Assembly: GCA_036897095.1 (NCBI GenBank)
Contig: JAYMSP010001360.1
Coordinates: 1-32,992 of the forward strand
Reading direction: 5' to 3'
DNA from: Plantago elongata
Taxonomy: Eukaryota > Streptophyta > Magnoliopsida > Lamiales > Plantaginaceae
Length of the DNA: 32,992 nt
A program made the position numbers and the translations under genes. Within the stretch, counting starts at the first letter, position 1. Every line of letters starts with the position of its first letter. The notes beneath the pieces are model-generated. The model did no database searches and was not told the DNA's origin. It saw only the letters and a program-made list of their open reading frames with translations. Shown in pieces: positions 22,659 to 32,491 of this stretch.

Positions 22659-24002
22659 TTTCGAATTTGGTGTAATTCTGTGTAGTTATTTGCTTTCTGG
22701 TGGGTGAAATGAAGAAGAAGATGATGGTTGGTTTATTTATTTCCCCAAACCGTTGAGTTCGAGGTCGTGTAAAATTGTCCTCTTGTTTCTTGTTTATTTG
22801 GTGAAAATGAGTCGGGTCGGTTTGGTACCAACCGTTGTAATTGTGGAACGGAACGAAGATTCTGATATTGATATTTTTTTCGTATTTGATTTTATAGTAG
22901 AGGTGGAATTCATAAACGAATACTCCTTGATCTCAGATAGTTAAAAGATTGTGTGACGTATTTGAAATGTTTTGCGAAGGAATTGATGATACGTGTTGAA
23001 GTTTCAACATGTAATATTGAATGACTCTAACTTTGAGGCATTTGGAGTTTTTGGTTTCACTCTAATTCACGGTTTTTATTTTCTTGTTGTCCACGTGTTA
23101 CTTTGTGTGGCTACGACTTAAGTAGCTCGGTCACCAAGTGGTTATATTAAAGTAAGCTCAAGTGTTGTAGTTTTTAAATGGGGGAGGCTATAATTCTCCG
23201 ATTATGATGAGAGATTTGAAGAGGAATGATGTCTTTTGGGAAGAGCGAATTCGATTCAGAAGTTTGGAGAGTGTTGACTTATGATATGTATAGTGTGGTC
23301 CGTTAAGAAATGAAGAAACCGTTCGTAAGAGGTTGTAACCGAGAGTAAGACGACTCAAATCAACCAGTAAATGGTTATAATGTGAGCACCAGACTCTAAT
23401 GTTGTGCATGCACTTAAAGACCTTAGCTTCATGAATTAGAATGGTAGAAGGATTCTTATAAATCAAGTAACACACAATTATACGAGTGGAATCTAGTTTG
23501 AGTAGGCAAATTATTTTAGGATTTATAAATGTAATATTAAATATTTATGAAAGTCCATCCTAAAGAAAAAGTGTTAAGACTCAGGTCTTATATATGCTAC
23601 CATACATAGTCCCCTGTACTAAATTTGCAGTTCAGGAACTATAAATGATGCCATAACAGAAGCTGGTATGCTTGTGAGCTTGTAAAGTTTCATCTGTTGC
23701 CAGTAGAACTATGCGGCTACTATGCTCTCGCCTGGGAATGTCTTTAATTCAGTTCGGCTGAGGACCCGTCATTCACCTGAACTTAAAAAATTACCCAGAA
23801 TATAATGTAAGGTCTGCAAAGAGCCGAAGATTGAGACAAGATCTGCACATAAATTTTCATCCAGATATACCAAAACAAAGCATTCGGTCAGAAGCATGTA
23901 TATGCCCACACAAAATGGTACAGAACGCTCTATAACTATAATAATGGAAGAGACTTGATCTCTGCTATAGTACCACTACAACATGAGTAAGCAAGATCAG
24001 TC
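22659..24002. other. Intergenic region between FBL10-like and SSU-II-like genes
   Basis: 22659-22760 is the 5' flank of the F-box/LRR gene. 23600-24002 is probably 3' UTR or flank of the prenyltransferase gene on the minus strand, moderately GC-rich. A 95-codon minus frame at 23188-23475 has no recognised family and is probably chance. Nothing else is seen. Confidence 0.4.
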
Positions 24003-24104
24003 ATCTAGTTACGAGCTCAGCTTACTGCCAAAGCTAAAACCTCTGTCAGCACTGATCTAGTTACGAGCTCAGCTTACTGCCAAAGCTAAAACCTCTGTCA
24101 GCAG
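24003..24104 (-). repeat. 52-bp tandem duplication of the prenyltransferase gene's 3' end
   Basis: ATCTAGTTACGAGCTCAGCT begins at 24003 and again at 24055, and the copies are essentially identical. The inner copy holds the last codons and the stop codon TAA (24063-24061). The outer copy repeats them downstream in the 3' flank, where they are not translated because the first stop ends the frame. Confidence 0.92.
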
Positions 24105-24969
24105 CATAATCTACAAAGCTATACAATGGCATAACCTTATCACCGTATTTCTCCAGTGCATTCAATTCTTTCTTTGCTTGCAACCTCAAATCCTCAGCTA
24201 CCTCCATTGCCTTCTCTACACCATATACAGAAACATAACTTTTACCTTTCTTTTTGCCCTTTTCATCTTTCTCTGCAGTTTTGGCTTCCAAAATATCATC
24301 AACTACTTGGTACAAAATGCCTACAGCCTGACCATAGGATCTCAACCGTTGGATTTCATCATCTGATGCTCCGGATAAAATGGCTCCGCATGCAGCAGAG
24401 CACTGACCCATTTCACCAAACTTCTTTTCTTGGACAAAGTCAACTGCATTTGGACCACCCTCCAGATCAATGAATTGACCAGCAACCATACCACTGGACC
24501 CTACTGACCTTGCGATCTCTGCAATTACCTGAAGGAGGCGTGTCTCTGGGACGAGGTCAGATGGGGTGTTTGACACGATGTGCTGAAAACCAAGGGGAAA
24601 TAATGCATCCCCAGCTAATATTGCCATGTCTACACCGAACTTTGTGTGGTTGGAGGGTTCACCTCTTCGTGAAGGTTCATCGTCCATGCATGGCAAGTCA
24701 TCATGAATCGATGAAGCAGCATGAACCATTTCAAGTGCACATGCAGTCGGAAAGGCGGTGAGCCGGTTCCCGCCAAAGAGCTCACAGGCGGCGACACACA
24801 TAACAGACGGAGCTCTCTTGGCACCCTGCATCAGAACCGAGTACCGCATGGCTTCGTAGATCTGCTGAGGATACTTGACAGGTATTGCCTGGTCGAGCTT
24901 CTGGTCGATTTCCTTGATCAGAGACGACCAGTAGGTCTTTAGATCGAAGGAAGGAGTTGTGTTGTGTTG
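24061..24969 (-). CDS. GGR-like: GGPP synthase small subunit type II (SSU-II/GGR-like), 5' end missing
   Basis: The frame encodes a trans-isoprenyl diphosphate synthase fold beginning ...TTPSFDLKTYWSSLIKEI and ending DYAADRGFSFGSKLSS. Two CxxxC motifs (CVAAC and CSAAC) mark the SSU subfamily, and YEAMRYSVLMQGAKRAPSV fits SSU-II/GGR rather than catalytic GGPPS (which has GGKRVRP). The first Asp-rich motif DDLPCMD is intact. The second is DDILE instead of DDxxD, and the usual region after it is replaced by a Lys-rich loop (EKDEKGKKKGKSYVSVYG). In plants SSU-II binds catalytic GGPPS in plastids and steers flux to GGPP for chlorophyll or carotenoids (or to GPP in vitro). No transit peptide or start codon precedes FDLK: an in-frame TAA lies at 24972-24970 and the first ATG (24849) lies inside the conserved domain. 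AG at 24938-24937 could be an acceptor for an unseen exon 1. Otherwise the copy is truncated. Confidence 0.85.
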   Translation of the reverse strand, partial: QHNTTPSFDLKTYWSSLIKEIDQKLDQAIPVKYPQQIYEAMRYSVLMQGAKRAPSVMCVAACELFGGNRLTAFPTACALEMVHAASSIHDDLPCMDDEPSRRGEPSNHTKFGVDMAILAGDALFPLGFQHIVSNTPSDLVPETRLLQVIAEIARSVGSSGMVAGQFIDLEGGPNAVDFVQEKKFGEMGQCSAACGAILSGASDDEIQRLRSYGQAVGILYQVVDDILEAKTAEKDEKGKKKGKSYVSVYGVEKAMEVAEDLRLQAKKELNALEKYGDKVMPLYSFVDYAADRGFSFGSKLSS

Positions 24970-25510
24970 TTATTGGATAACAAAAAAGAAATATTAATTA
25001 GGCATACCATTTATGAGTTGTGAAAGAAGAGTAAACACAAGCTTCAAGGAGGTAATCAATTGAAAAGGAGACGTCATGAGGGGATAAATAAAAACAATAA
25101 TCCAACAGTGAAAGCTTAAATAAGAAAGTTTACGTGGTATAGTACCGTGATCAAACTCATTGATGATTTTGAAGAACTTCCAGGCAGACGTTGTATATGT
25201 AAAGTTAACATAACCAACACCTAAAGTTGTGTTGTTATTGGATCACAAAAAAGAAAGAATAATTAGGCATACCATTCATGAAAGTTTGAAGGAAGAGTAA
25301 ACACAAGAACCTGCAAGGAGGTAATCAATAGAAAATGAGGCGTCATGAGGGAATAAATACAAACAATAATCAAACAGTGAAAGCTTAAATAAGAAAGTTT
25401 ACGTGGTATAAAAGCAGGTAATCAATGAAAAAGGAGGCGTCATGAGGGGATAAATACAAACAATAATCCAACATTGAATGCTTAAAGAGAAAGTTTACCT
25501 GGTATAAAAG
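24961..25510. repeat. Tandem repeat array directly 5' of the SSU-II-like gene (2.5 units)
   Basis: Unit A is about 24961-25140, unit B about 25226-25414, and a shorter unit C about 25415-25510. Shared words are GTTGTTATTGGATnACAAAA, AGGCATACCATT, GGTAATCAATnGAAAA, CGTCATGAGGG and GAAAGTTTAC. About 85 bp of unshared sequence (25141-25225) separates A and B. Unit A starts within a few bases of where the SSU-II frame stops being open. Confidence 0.85.
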
Positions 25511-25910
25511 CAATTGTGGTTCTAGGAGTAGTTCAGATTGATTCTTGTTGTCCAGAGATTTGATTTAGGGATGAAATAGTGTAACTCAAAGAAGGCTACA
25601 AATGGTGTCTTCGGATCATGTAGTTGTGGTACTTCACAATGGAACACTTAATTGGGGACTGAAGCCATTTAAAATGGTGAATGGGTGGATAGAGATGAAG
25701 GGTTTGAAGGAGAAGATCAAGAATGGAGACAGATGTATATTTATGGAAAGCATTCTTTTATATTAAAAGAAAAAATTAAAGTTATTTGAAGGAAAACAAG
25801 GTGTAGACGAGTACGAAAATCTAGAGAGCAAAAATAGTTCTTAAGGAGATGTTAGATAATTGGGATGAAGATGAGAAAGAGAGACTAATCTGATAAATTT
25901 GAGTCAATTA
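25511..25910 (+). mobile_element. Decayed LINE fragment: C-terminal end of the endonuclease domain
   Basis: On the + strand, broken frame SSSD*FLLSRDLI is followed by VSSDHVVVVLHNGTLNWGLKPFKMVNGWIE. The SDH triad motif of the APE-type endonuclease and the (N/D)WGxKPF..xN.W motif before the reverse transcriptase are characteristic of plant LINE ORF2. The main open stretch is 25602-25766. After it, further frames (EMLDNWDEDEKERL) resemble the linker to RT. Stops and lack of RT show a dead 5'/middle piece, lying opposite in orientation to the SSU-II gene. Confidence 0.7.
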
Positions 25911-26842
25911 GTACACTGAATGAATTACTTTTTTTCACTTAAGAAAGCGAAGTATCATTATATTTCATAAATACTTTCTACTTCTCAAATTTAATTTTTT
26001 GTTGATTTGCTCACACATTTTAAAATAAAGTAACATCCAACCACCTTACCTTTTTAGATGGTCTATAAACGATTAGGTCCCTATCATTTATAATTTACGA
26101 TGAGGTCCATTTTCAGATAAAAAGTTGACTTTATGTTAAATGTCTTCTGTACCCCTTTGTTAAAATATTTTTAAAAAAATTCTATATTAATTATTAAGGA
26201 ATAAACCTTTTCTTTTAATTATTATATTTAAAAATAAAAAATAAAACATTTCTTTTATTTCTCCATCTTCATCTCTTTTTTTCTTCGTGTTGTCTTTTTT
26301 CTTCGTTCTTTCTCCAATTACGGAAGCAACTCCGGGAGCTACTGAACCAGCTCCGTCCGTCGAAGTTAGCAGCAGCTTTGACAGAGTTGTTAAAGAATTC
26401 CGATGGGAACTGCTAAACCAGCTCCGACAATCGGAGTCTATTAAAGACGCTCTATGATAGGAGCTGCTAAATGAGTTCTGTTGAAGTTAGCAGCTCCGAC
26501 AAAGCTGGAAAAGCAGCTCTAGATCAGAGCTGCTTCTAACATGGATTGAGTTATTTTTGATTGATTTGAGGTGTTATGGCATGGATTGAAACTTTAGGGA
26601 TTTGTTTGAGGTTTTTAGAAACTCAAATATCTTCTATTTGAGAAGATGACGGACTTGTTCGTAATTTTCAGAAATGATAAAAAATGATAAAGAGAAAGAA
26701 GTAATTAAAAAAAAGGAAAAATATAATTCAATAGTTAAAGAAAAGGGAAAATAAAATGAATATTTCACCCTCTCTTTTATAAAGTTTAACTTTTAAACTT
26801 CGTTGTAAGTATTTATTTGTTTCAGTTTAAAGTTTGTCCTTA
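25911..26842. other. Intergenic DNA, possibly a small non-autonomous element
   Basis: 26050-26120 has GGTCCCTATC...TTTATAATTTACG and 26820-26862 has a partial inverted counterpart (TTTCATAATTTACG when reversed), hinting at a roughly 790-bp element. Between them at 26320-26540 lies a degenerate series of GCAGCTCCGAC-like words. No gene recognised. Confidence 0.3.
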
Positions 26843-27578
26843 AACGTAAATTATGAAACGTTGGGAACATGGATTCAAAGTCATGAATGGACAAAGATTG
26901 TTCTCTTGGACTACAAGAAGAAACTCAAAAAATGTACTATATTGTTTAGCCTCTGAAACATCGACTATCCCAATCTCCGCAATCACCCTGTTGACTTGGA
27001 TACCCACCCACTGAATAAAAGAACCAACCAGTACAATGCAAACTTCACTACTCATCAAATATGCTTACTTAATCTCATCAATGAGCAACTCAACCAAGAA
27101 AATCACGTTTAATCCACTCTTGTTCCTAATGCAAGGAGGTTGAATAAAAGTTAGATAAAAATCGTGTGGCACTCGACACGAGAGATATGGTGCAGCAAGT
27201 ATGATGACCCAACTGGTTTTTTCTTCATTCCCGTCAACATAGAACACCACACATCCTTCTACTTGTGAGTTGTTCGTCACCAGAGATGCCCGGCTTGATT
27301 CTTTGGCACCAATGAAGAATGCAATGTTGGTGTTTACATCAAAATGCCGAATTTGTCTCCAAAATCTCTTGCCATCAAATAAGACAACATTGTAATTTTA
27401 AGCAATATACTCATTCTTCTTTTTGAAAATAACGGTAATCAGAACAAGGCAAACACTGTAAATCCTTTGTCATTCTTCGCCAATTCTTGCAAACCGCACC
27501 AAAAAATACTCGTTCTGTATAGTGTAACTTTTTGTAGATTACTTCAACAATCTCTTTTGGAAGATCCTGCATCCCCAT
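26843..27578 (-). pseudogene. Decayed F-box protein gene
   Basis: A short frame at 27578-27411 (55 codons plus stop) reads MGMQDLPKEIVEVIYKKLHY... through VFFGAVCKNWRRM, a clear F-box, which would normally bind SKP1. It then stops at TGA (27413-27411). A second frame follows without a start codon (about 27400-27065), with NYNVVLFDGKRFWRQIRHFD and FYVDGNEEKTSW, and a third at 27058-26843 (SSEVCIVLVGSFIQWVG). These look like the C-terminal repeat-type region of a plant F-box protein (F-box/DUF295-like or similar) broken by frameshifts. Introns could bridge some breaks, but no good donor/acceptor set is visible. An AG at the upstream side (GTACAG, about 27609) could be a splice acceptor for a 5' UTR exon. 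A pseudogene is more likely than an active gene. Confidence 0.6.
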
Positions 27579-28227
27579 GTCTACGTGAATTTTCGACCTT
27601 TATTATTGCCTGTACATAATTTTAGAAGTAAATGTCTGCACTACACGCTACTAAGAAAACAGAGAAAAAGATGTTACCGATCGACAAAGGAATTGAGAAA
27701 CTGAATTTTCTTGCAGGAAGAACTTGTCGCGTGTTAGGGTTGAAGAATGTTGGGTTTGTAAGTACTAATAGGCTGGAAATAAATTACGGGACTCGGGTCC
27801 ATTAGTGTTTTTTTAGTATGAAAGGATCAATTTCATTGATAGAATTTACATTTTAACTAATACCGAATTCTTTTTTGCATCAGTAGTATTTGAATAATTT
27901 ATCTACACATTGTTTTTAATGAAATTTCATATCGTATAATTACAACTAAAATAGTTGTATGTTATATCGTATGAAGCACTAAAAAAACTCACATCTTCGA
28001 AATTACAAAAAGTTGTTAAACTATTAAATACTACTACCTGACTACTTGAGTACTGAGCATAACATTAGCACAATAAAATGGAGTATTTTCCCTAATTTTG
28101 TCATATGAACATGTATCATATTCTTCTGTGAATATGATTCTATGAACACGCTATTATCCAACCATTGTCAACGCTCATATTATTCTTCGATCCCATGTTA
28201 GTTTCTTAATTGTGGTGCTTAACGACA

Positions 28228-28270
28228 AGGCACATGCACTCTAATTAGATGACGCGAGGAATGACGCGAG
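28228..28270 (+). promoter_or_regulatory. as-1-like element in a conserved block, 1.2 kb upstream of the PME gene
   Basis: TGACG occurs at 28250-28254 and 28262-28266 with a 7-nt spacer, the exact spacing of the as-1 element (TGACG-N7-TGACG) bound by TGA-type bZIP factors. The preceding GACAAGGCACATGCACT and the as-1-like part recur at 32450-32491. Confidence 0.5.
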
Positions 28271-28560
28271 TAATAGCGGTAAATCTTTTTGCCTTTAATT
28301 TGTTAATCTTTAATCCTATACTTTTGTTCTTGCTTAAACTTAATTTATTCATTAATTGCTACACACCAATGATGAATAATTGGTACCCAACTCAACGGAC
28401 ACGATGGTGCTCTCATATATATATCGATGCGAGGGAGATTTAGTGTTAAACTTTTTTTATAGTACATTACAATTATATAATTGAACATGTTAAAATTAAT
28501 TATTAATATTTTCGCTAGATTCAAATCATCATTTTTTATACAGAGCGTAAAATTATTCAT

Positions 28561-28628
28561 TTCGAAGAATTGAACCTGTGACTTTTCAGTTATGGGTATC
28601 TCAGCTCACCACTCGGTTACAAGCGCTT
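28561..28628 (-). repeat. tRNA-derived SINE-like head
   Basis: On the minus strand TGTAACCGAGTGGTGAGC (A-box-like) is followed about 30 nt later by ACAGGTTCAATTCTTCG (B-box-like). The spacing fits a tRNA, but no acceptor stem pairs, so it is more likely a SINE head than a tRNA gene. Confidence 0.4.
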
Positions 28629-29483
28629 TGAGTGCAGCGTTAAATTGGTATCAACTTTATTATCAATTGCATTTTTATCCAACGGTAGAAAAAATTGTTG
28701 TTATCAAAAGAAATGTTGTTGATAGTTATCAAATGTAGATTGCTTTCGATCGATTTAACCGACTCAATATAATATACTTTTAATTGTGTAATTTATGTTT
28801 AATTGGGTACATAAATCCTCGGAACAAGCTTAATTGTCATTTACGGCTGTCTAGTTGCGATAACACTTAAACACACACATTCATTCAATGTGATCAAAAT
28901 GTGTACATTACGGAACTATATATAACTAATCAGTAATGCGTAGATATTGGTTGACATGTTTCGTAGAAATTCGTAGTACATTACCACTCTATAGAGGATT
29001 TTTACTACAAGTTCGGCCTGATGTAAGGAGTTTATTTGATACGCTTATAAAATTTACTTATTTGAATTTTTCATGGCGCGAGGTACTATCAAATATGGTG
29101 CGGTGTAAATACTAAAAATCCAACTTATTGTTCTAAATAAGATGCCACCGATTTACAACAAATCACAGGTAAGATCTTTTGATCATTGGCACTTGACACG
29201 ATGTGAGGCAAATTCCTTCATATGATGTTTGAAAAAATGTATTCATATTGAGTATAATGGCCGTGATCCATAATCCAAGGATCTCGTACTTATTTCTTGT
29301 TAGTTAATCATTTATAATTGAGTAGCCCACACTAGATTTAATCAATTTGTCAAACTTGTCATTCGTTTAAGTACACTTCCATTTTAATCAAAGTAACAGA
29401 GTATTGATACAAGTTGAAGAACGCTTGTCTTGTATCATGATTTTGATCATCAATTAAACTATTCAACAAAATTGTAGCTAGCC

Positions 29484-31652
29484 ATGGCAACTATGTTCTT
29501 CTTCATGTTCTTGTTATGTTCTGCCTGTTTTTTCTCACATAAAGTATTGGCAGACGTTGGTTTTACTAACAAGAACATCGGCTCCTGGTGTAGTGCCACG
29601 CCGCACCCGGAAACCTGCAGCCTATTCATGTCTCGGTTCAACCCGAAATCCAGGGAAGAGTTTCGTACATTGGCGATCCAGGCAGCGTTGGAACGTGCCC
29701 TGGATGCTCAAACCAATGCCAAACGGATTGGTTGTGATGGAAAGAACAATAGAATGGTGGCTGTTTATAACGATTGCAATAGTCTCATCGATAACACAGT
29801 TCTCCAGTTGAATGCCACTCTGGAGAACCTTCAATCGAATGTGACGTTCACAGGATCTGACGCTCAAACGTGGCTCAGCACTGCCCTGACGAACATAGAG
29901 ATCTGCCGTTCGGGCTCTGAAGAACTGAACGTGACGGAATTCAGCTCCCCGATTTTGTCAGGGGACGTCTCTGAGCTGATAAGCAACTGCCTGGCAACGA
30001 ATGGCGGTCTCATGGACAATTCTTCGACAGCGACAGGGGTTAGTGATTATCACGCAGAAAGTCATGGATTCCCAAATTGGGTCACGCCTGGGGAGAGGAA
30101 GTTGCTGCAGGTGCAGGATATGGCACTGGCTGCTAGGCCTAATGTGGTTGTGGCATTGGATGGTTCGGGTCAGTTCAGGTCAATTCAACAGGCGATTAAC
30201 TATGCAGTCGCAAGACGGGTGGTGGGGAATGCACGAGTGGTCGTGTACGTGAAGAGAGGGGTTTACAGGGAGAACATTCTGATAAGCAGGACGATGACTA
30301 AGGTGATGTTGATCGGCGATGGCATGAGGAATACCGTCATTACAGGCAGTCGAAGCGTGAGAGCGGGTTACACAACTTATAGCTCTGCCACTGTTGGTAA
30401 GTTTCGCACAGTTGATTTCAAGTTTTTGTTCACTAGATGCATTTTACTTTTAAAAAGTTCCTGGAAATATCTGGTTAAGTTGACTGTAGTATATCTTCAG
30501 ATTCAGGTCACTATTATCTGGTGATTAATTCTGCTACAAATAAGTCAAAAGTCGGCTATAATTTTTAAAAGCACAAGATACTGATAAATGTTGGTAGAAG
30601 AATTCTAAATGTTATTCTACGTAGCATACATAATATGTTGTGAACGCGACAAGTTTTTCGGGATGAACATGTTGCACAATTACATATGAAGTTTTTTCTA
30701 AATGTAAGTACATATGAAGCTGACTTCACGAAATTAATAGTACTAAATAAGTTCATAGGAATTAGCTCATGACTAAAATCATGGATCTAATGATCATGGT
30801 TTTATGACTTTATCACCATGCAAAATAGCAAAAAAAAAAGCATTTTAAGTACTTAAATTTGACCATTTTATGCAAATTTCGCCATGGTTTTTGTATGTGT
30901 GCAATTACTCTTAAAATTCTTATTCTTGGCATTAACAATAAGTTAACACTATATCAGGTATTGATGGTATCGGATTCATAGCACGCGACATTACATTTCG
31001 TAACGCAGCAGGACCACAAAGTGGGCAAGCAGTTGCCCTCCGCTCAGCGTCTGATCTATCCGTGTTCTACAACTGCGCGTTCGAGGGATATCAAGATACA
31101 TTGTTCGTGCATGCTCAGCGCCAGTTTTATAAGTCATGTTACATATACGGAACAATTGACTTCATCTTCGGAAATGCTGCCGTAGTGTTCCAAGATTGCA
31201 TTATCTATGTCCGGAAACCTTTGTGGGGACAGGGTAATGTAATCACTGCACAAGGTAGGGGAGATCCGTTCCAGAACACTGGCATCTCAATCCACAACTC
31301 TCGAATCATGGCCGCGCCCGATTTGCTACCCGTTGTTAGGTCGTATAAAACTCTCTTAGGCAGACCATGGCAACAATATTCGAGGACCGTGATTATGAAG
31401 ACTTTTATCGACCGTTTGGTGGCACCGGAGGGATGGTCAAGATGGGAAGACACAAATTTTGCATTAAGTACTCTATACTACGGGGAATATCAAAATTTCG
31501 GTCCTGGTGCTAAACTAAAGCGTCGGGTTAATTGGCCCGGGTATCACAAGATAAAGAGCATGAGAGAAGCATCTCATTTCACCGCGTCGAGCCTTATATC
31601 TGGTCGAGCATGGTTGCCGTCTACCGGTGTGCCATTTGTTGTAGGGTTGTGA
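29484..31652 (+). CDS. Pectin methylesterase with PMEI pro-domain (2 exons, 535 aa)
   Basis: Exons 29484-30396 and 30958-31652 (913 + 695 = 1608 nt), GT-AG intron of 561 bp, Gly305 split across the junction at the usual PME position. Residues 1-23 are a signal peptide (likely cut VLA|DV). A PMEI domain follows with Cys36 and Cys45 (WCSATPHPETC) and further Cys. RKLL at 205-208 is the basic site cleaved by subtilases in the Golgi to free the enzyme. The catalytic domain carries Gln328 (SGQAVALR), Gln350-Asp351 (GYQDTLF), Asp372 (DFIFG), Arg440 and Trp442 (LGRPW), so all key residues are present. It would demethylesterify homogalacturonan in the cell wall, releasing methanol. Length is typical for group-2 (type I) PMEs. 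Tissue expression cannot be read from the sequence. Confidence 0.95.
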
Positions 31653-32449
31653 TATATAAATTATAAGTTGTATTTCAGGTTTTAATTATTAATTAATTTT
31701 GTAAATGTCATGTAATTGTGACAAATGTTAATCAATACTTTGAGCCAAAGGTAGGTGCATGCTACACTTAGCTTTGTAAATGCCATGCCATTTCAGGTTG
31801 ATATCACAACTTAAGCAATTGGGCGAAAGCTAATTTTAGCATAACATATCTATTTGAAGTGGTAAAACATTAGTGTAATTCGTGCTACACACATGTTCAT
31901 ATATACAATTAAAATTCAATTAGGAATTGTAGTATTGTACCCACTATGAGAATTAGTGAGCTATGAGCTTCTCTAAATTCAATTATTCAACTAGTACGCT
32001 GCTAGAAAGGAGACTAGTTGGGAGTTCTAATGATAGGACTACATTTTAATTAAGAGTTCGAATGTTATATAAATGCCAAGTAATTCATTTTTGGATCTCC
32101 AATGAGAAAAATTATTGTGATCGACCAAATTTAAATTCATATCACCTCTATGAATTTTTCGCCGCGTCGAACATATATGTTACATGGAAATTTTGATATG
32201 TAGTTGTGTCATGTTAGTTCAAACTCGATCAAATAAGTACAGTTTCGTTTTTGAAAAAAAAATAAAAAATCATGTCATGGGCACTTGATCCTACCTCCCT
32301 TTATTAACTCCGAAATACTTATGGGTTAAGAGTAAAAATTGGCATTTTTAACGGTTATTTTTTGCACCAAATTATTTATACGTACTTACATTATAATATC
32401 CCCAATTATTCCAAGCTAGTGTAATTAATTATGTTCCAATTTCGCACAA
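31653..32449. other. 3' flank of the PME gene
   Basis: AT-rich sequence with TTGTAAAT/TAATTGTGAC-like polyadenylation-type words soon after the stop. No gene seen. Confidence 0.5.
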
Positions 32450-32491
32450 GGACAAGGCACATGCACTAAACAGATGACGTGAGGAATGACA
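32450..32491 (+). promoter_or_regulatory. Second copy of the as-1-like block
   Basis: GGACAAGGCACATGCACT, then TGACG (32475-32479), a 7-nt spacer and TGACA (32487-32491). This repeats the block at 28228-28270. The second half-site has one change from TGACG. Confidence 0.5.

Larger units (their letters stand above)
27579..29483. other. Upstream region of the pectinesterase gene
   Basis: AT-rich. It contains the as-1-like block (28228-28270) and a tRNA-derived repeat (28561-28628), both listed separately. No gene is supported. The ATG of the PME gene sits in a good plant context (GCCATGGC, ATG at 29484). Confidence 0.5.

Noticed and set aside
23188-23475. 95-codon minus frame between FBL10-like and SSU-II-like genes
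   Set aside because: No recognised domain, no conserved-looking composition, no splice context.
28561-28628. Candidate tRNA gene
   Set aside because: A- and B-box-like sequences are present but no acceptor stem or anticodon arm can be formed; a SINE head fits better.
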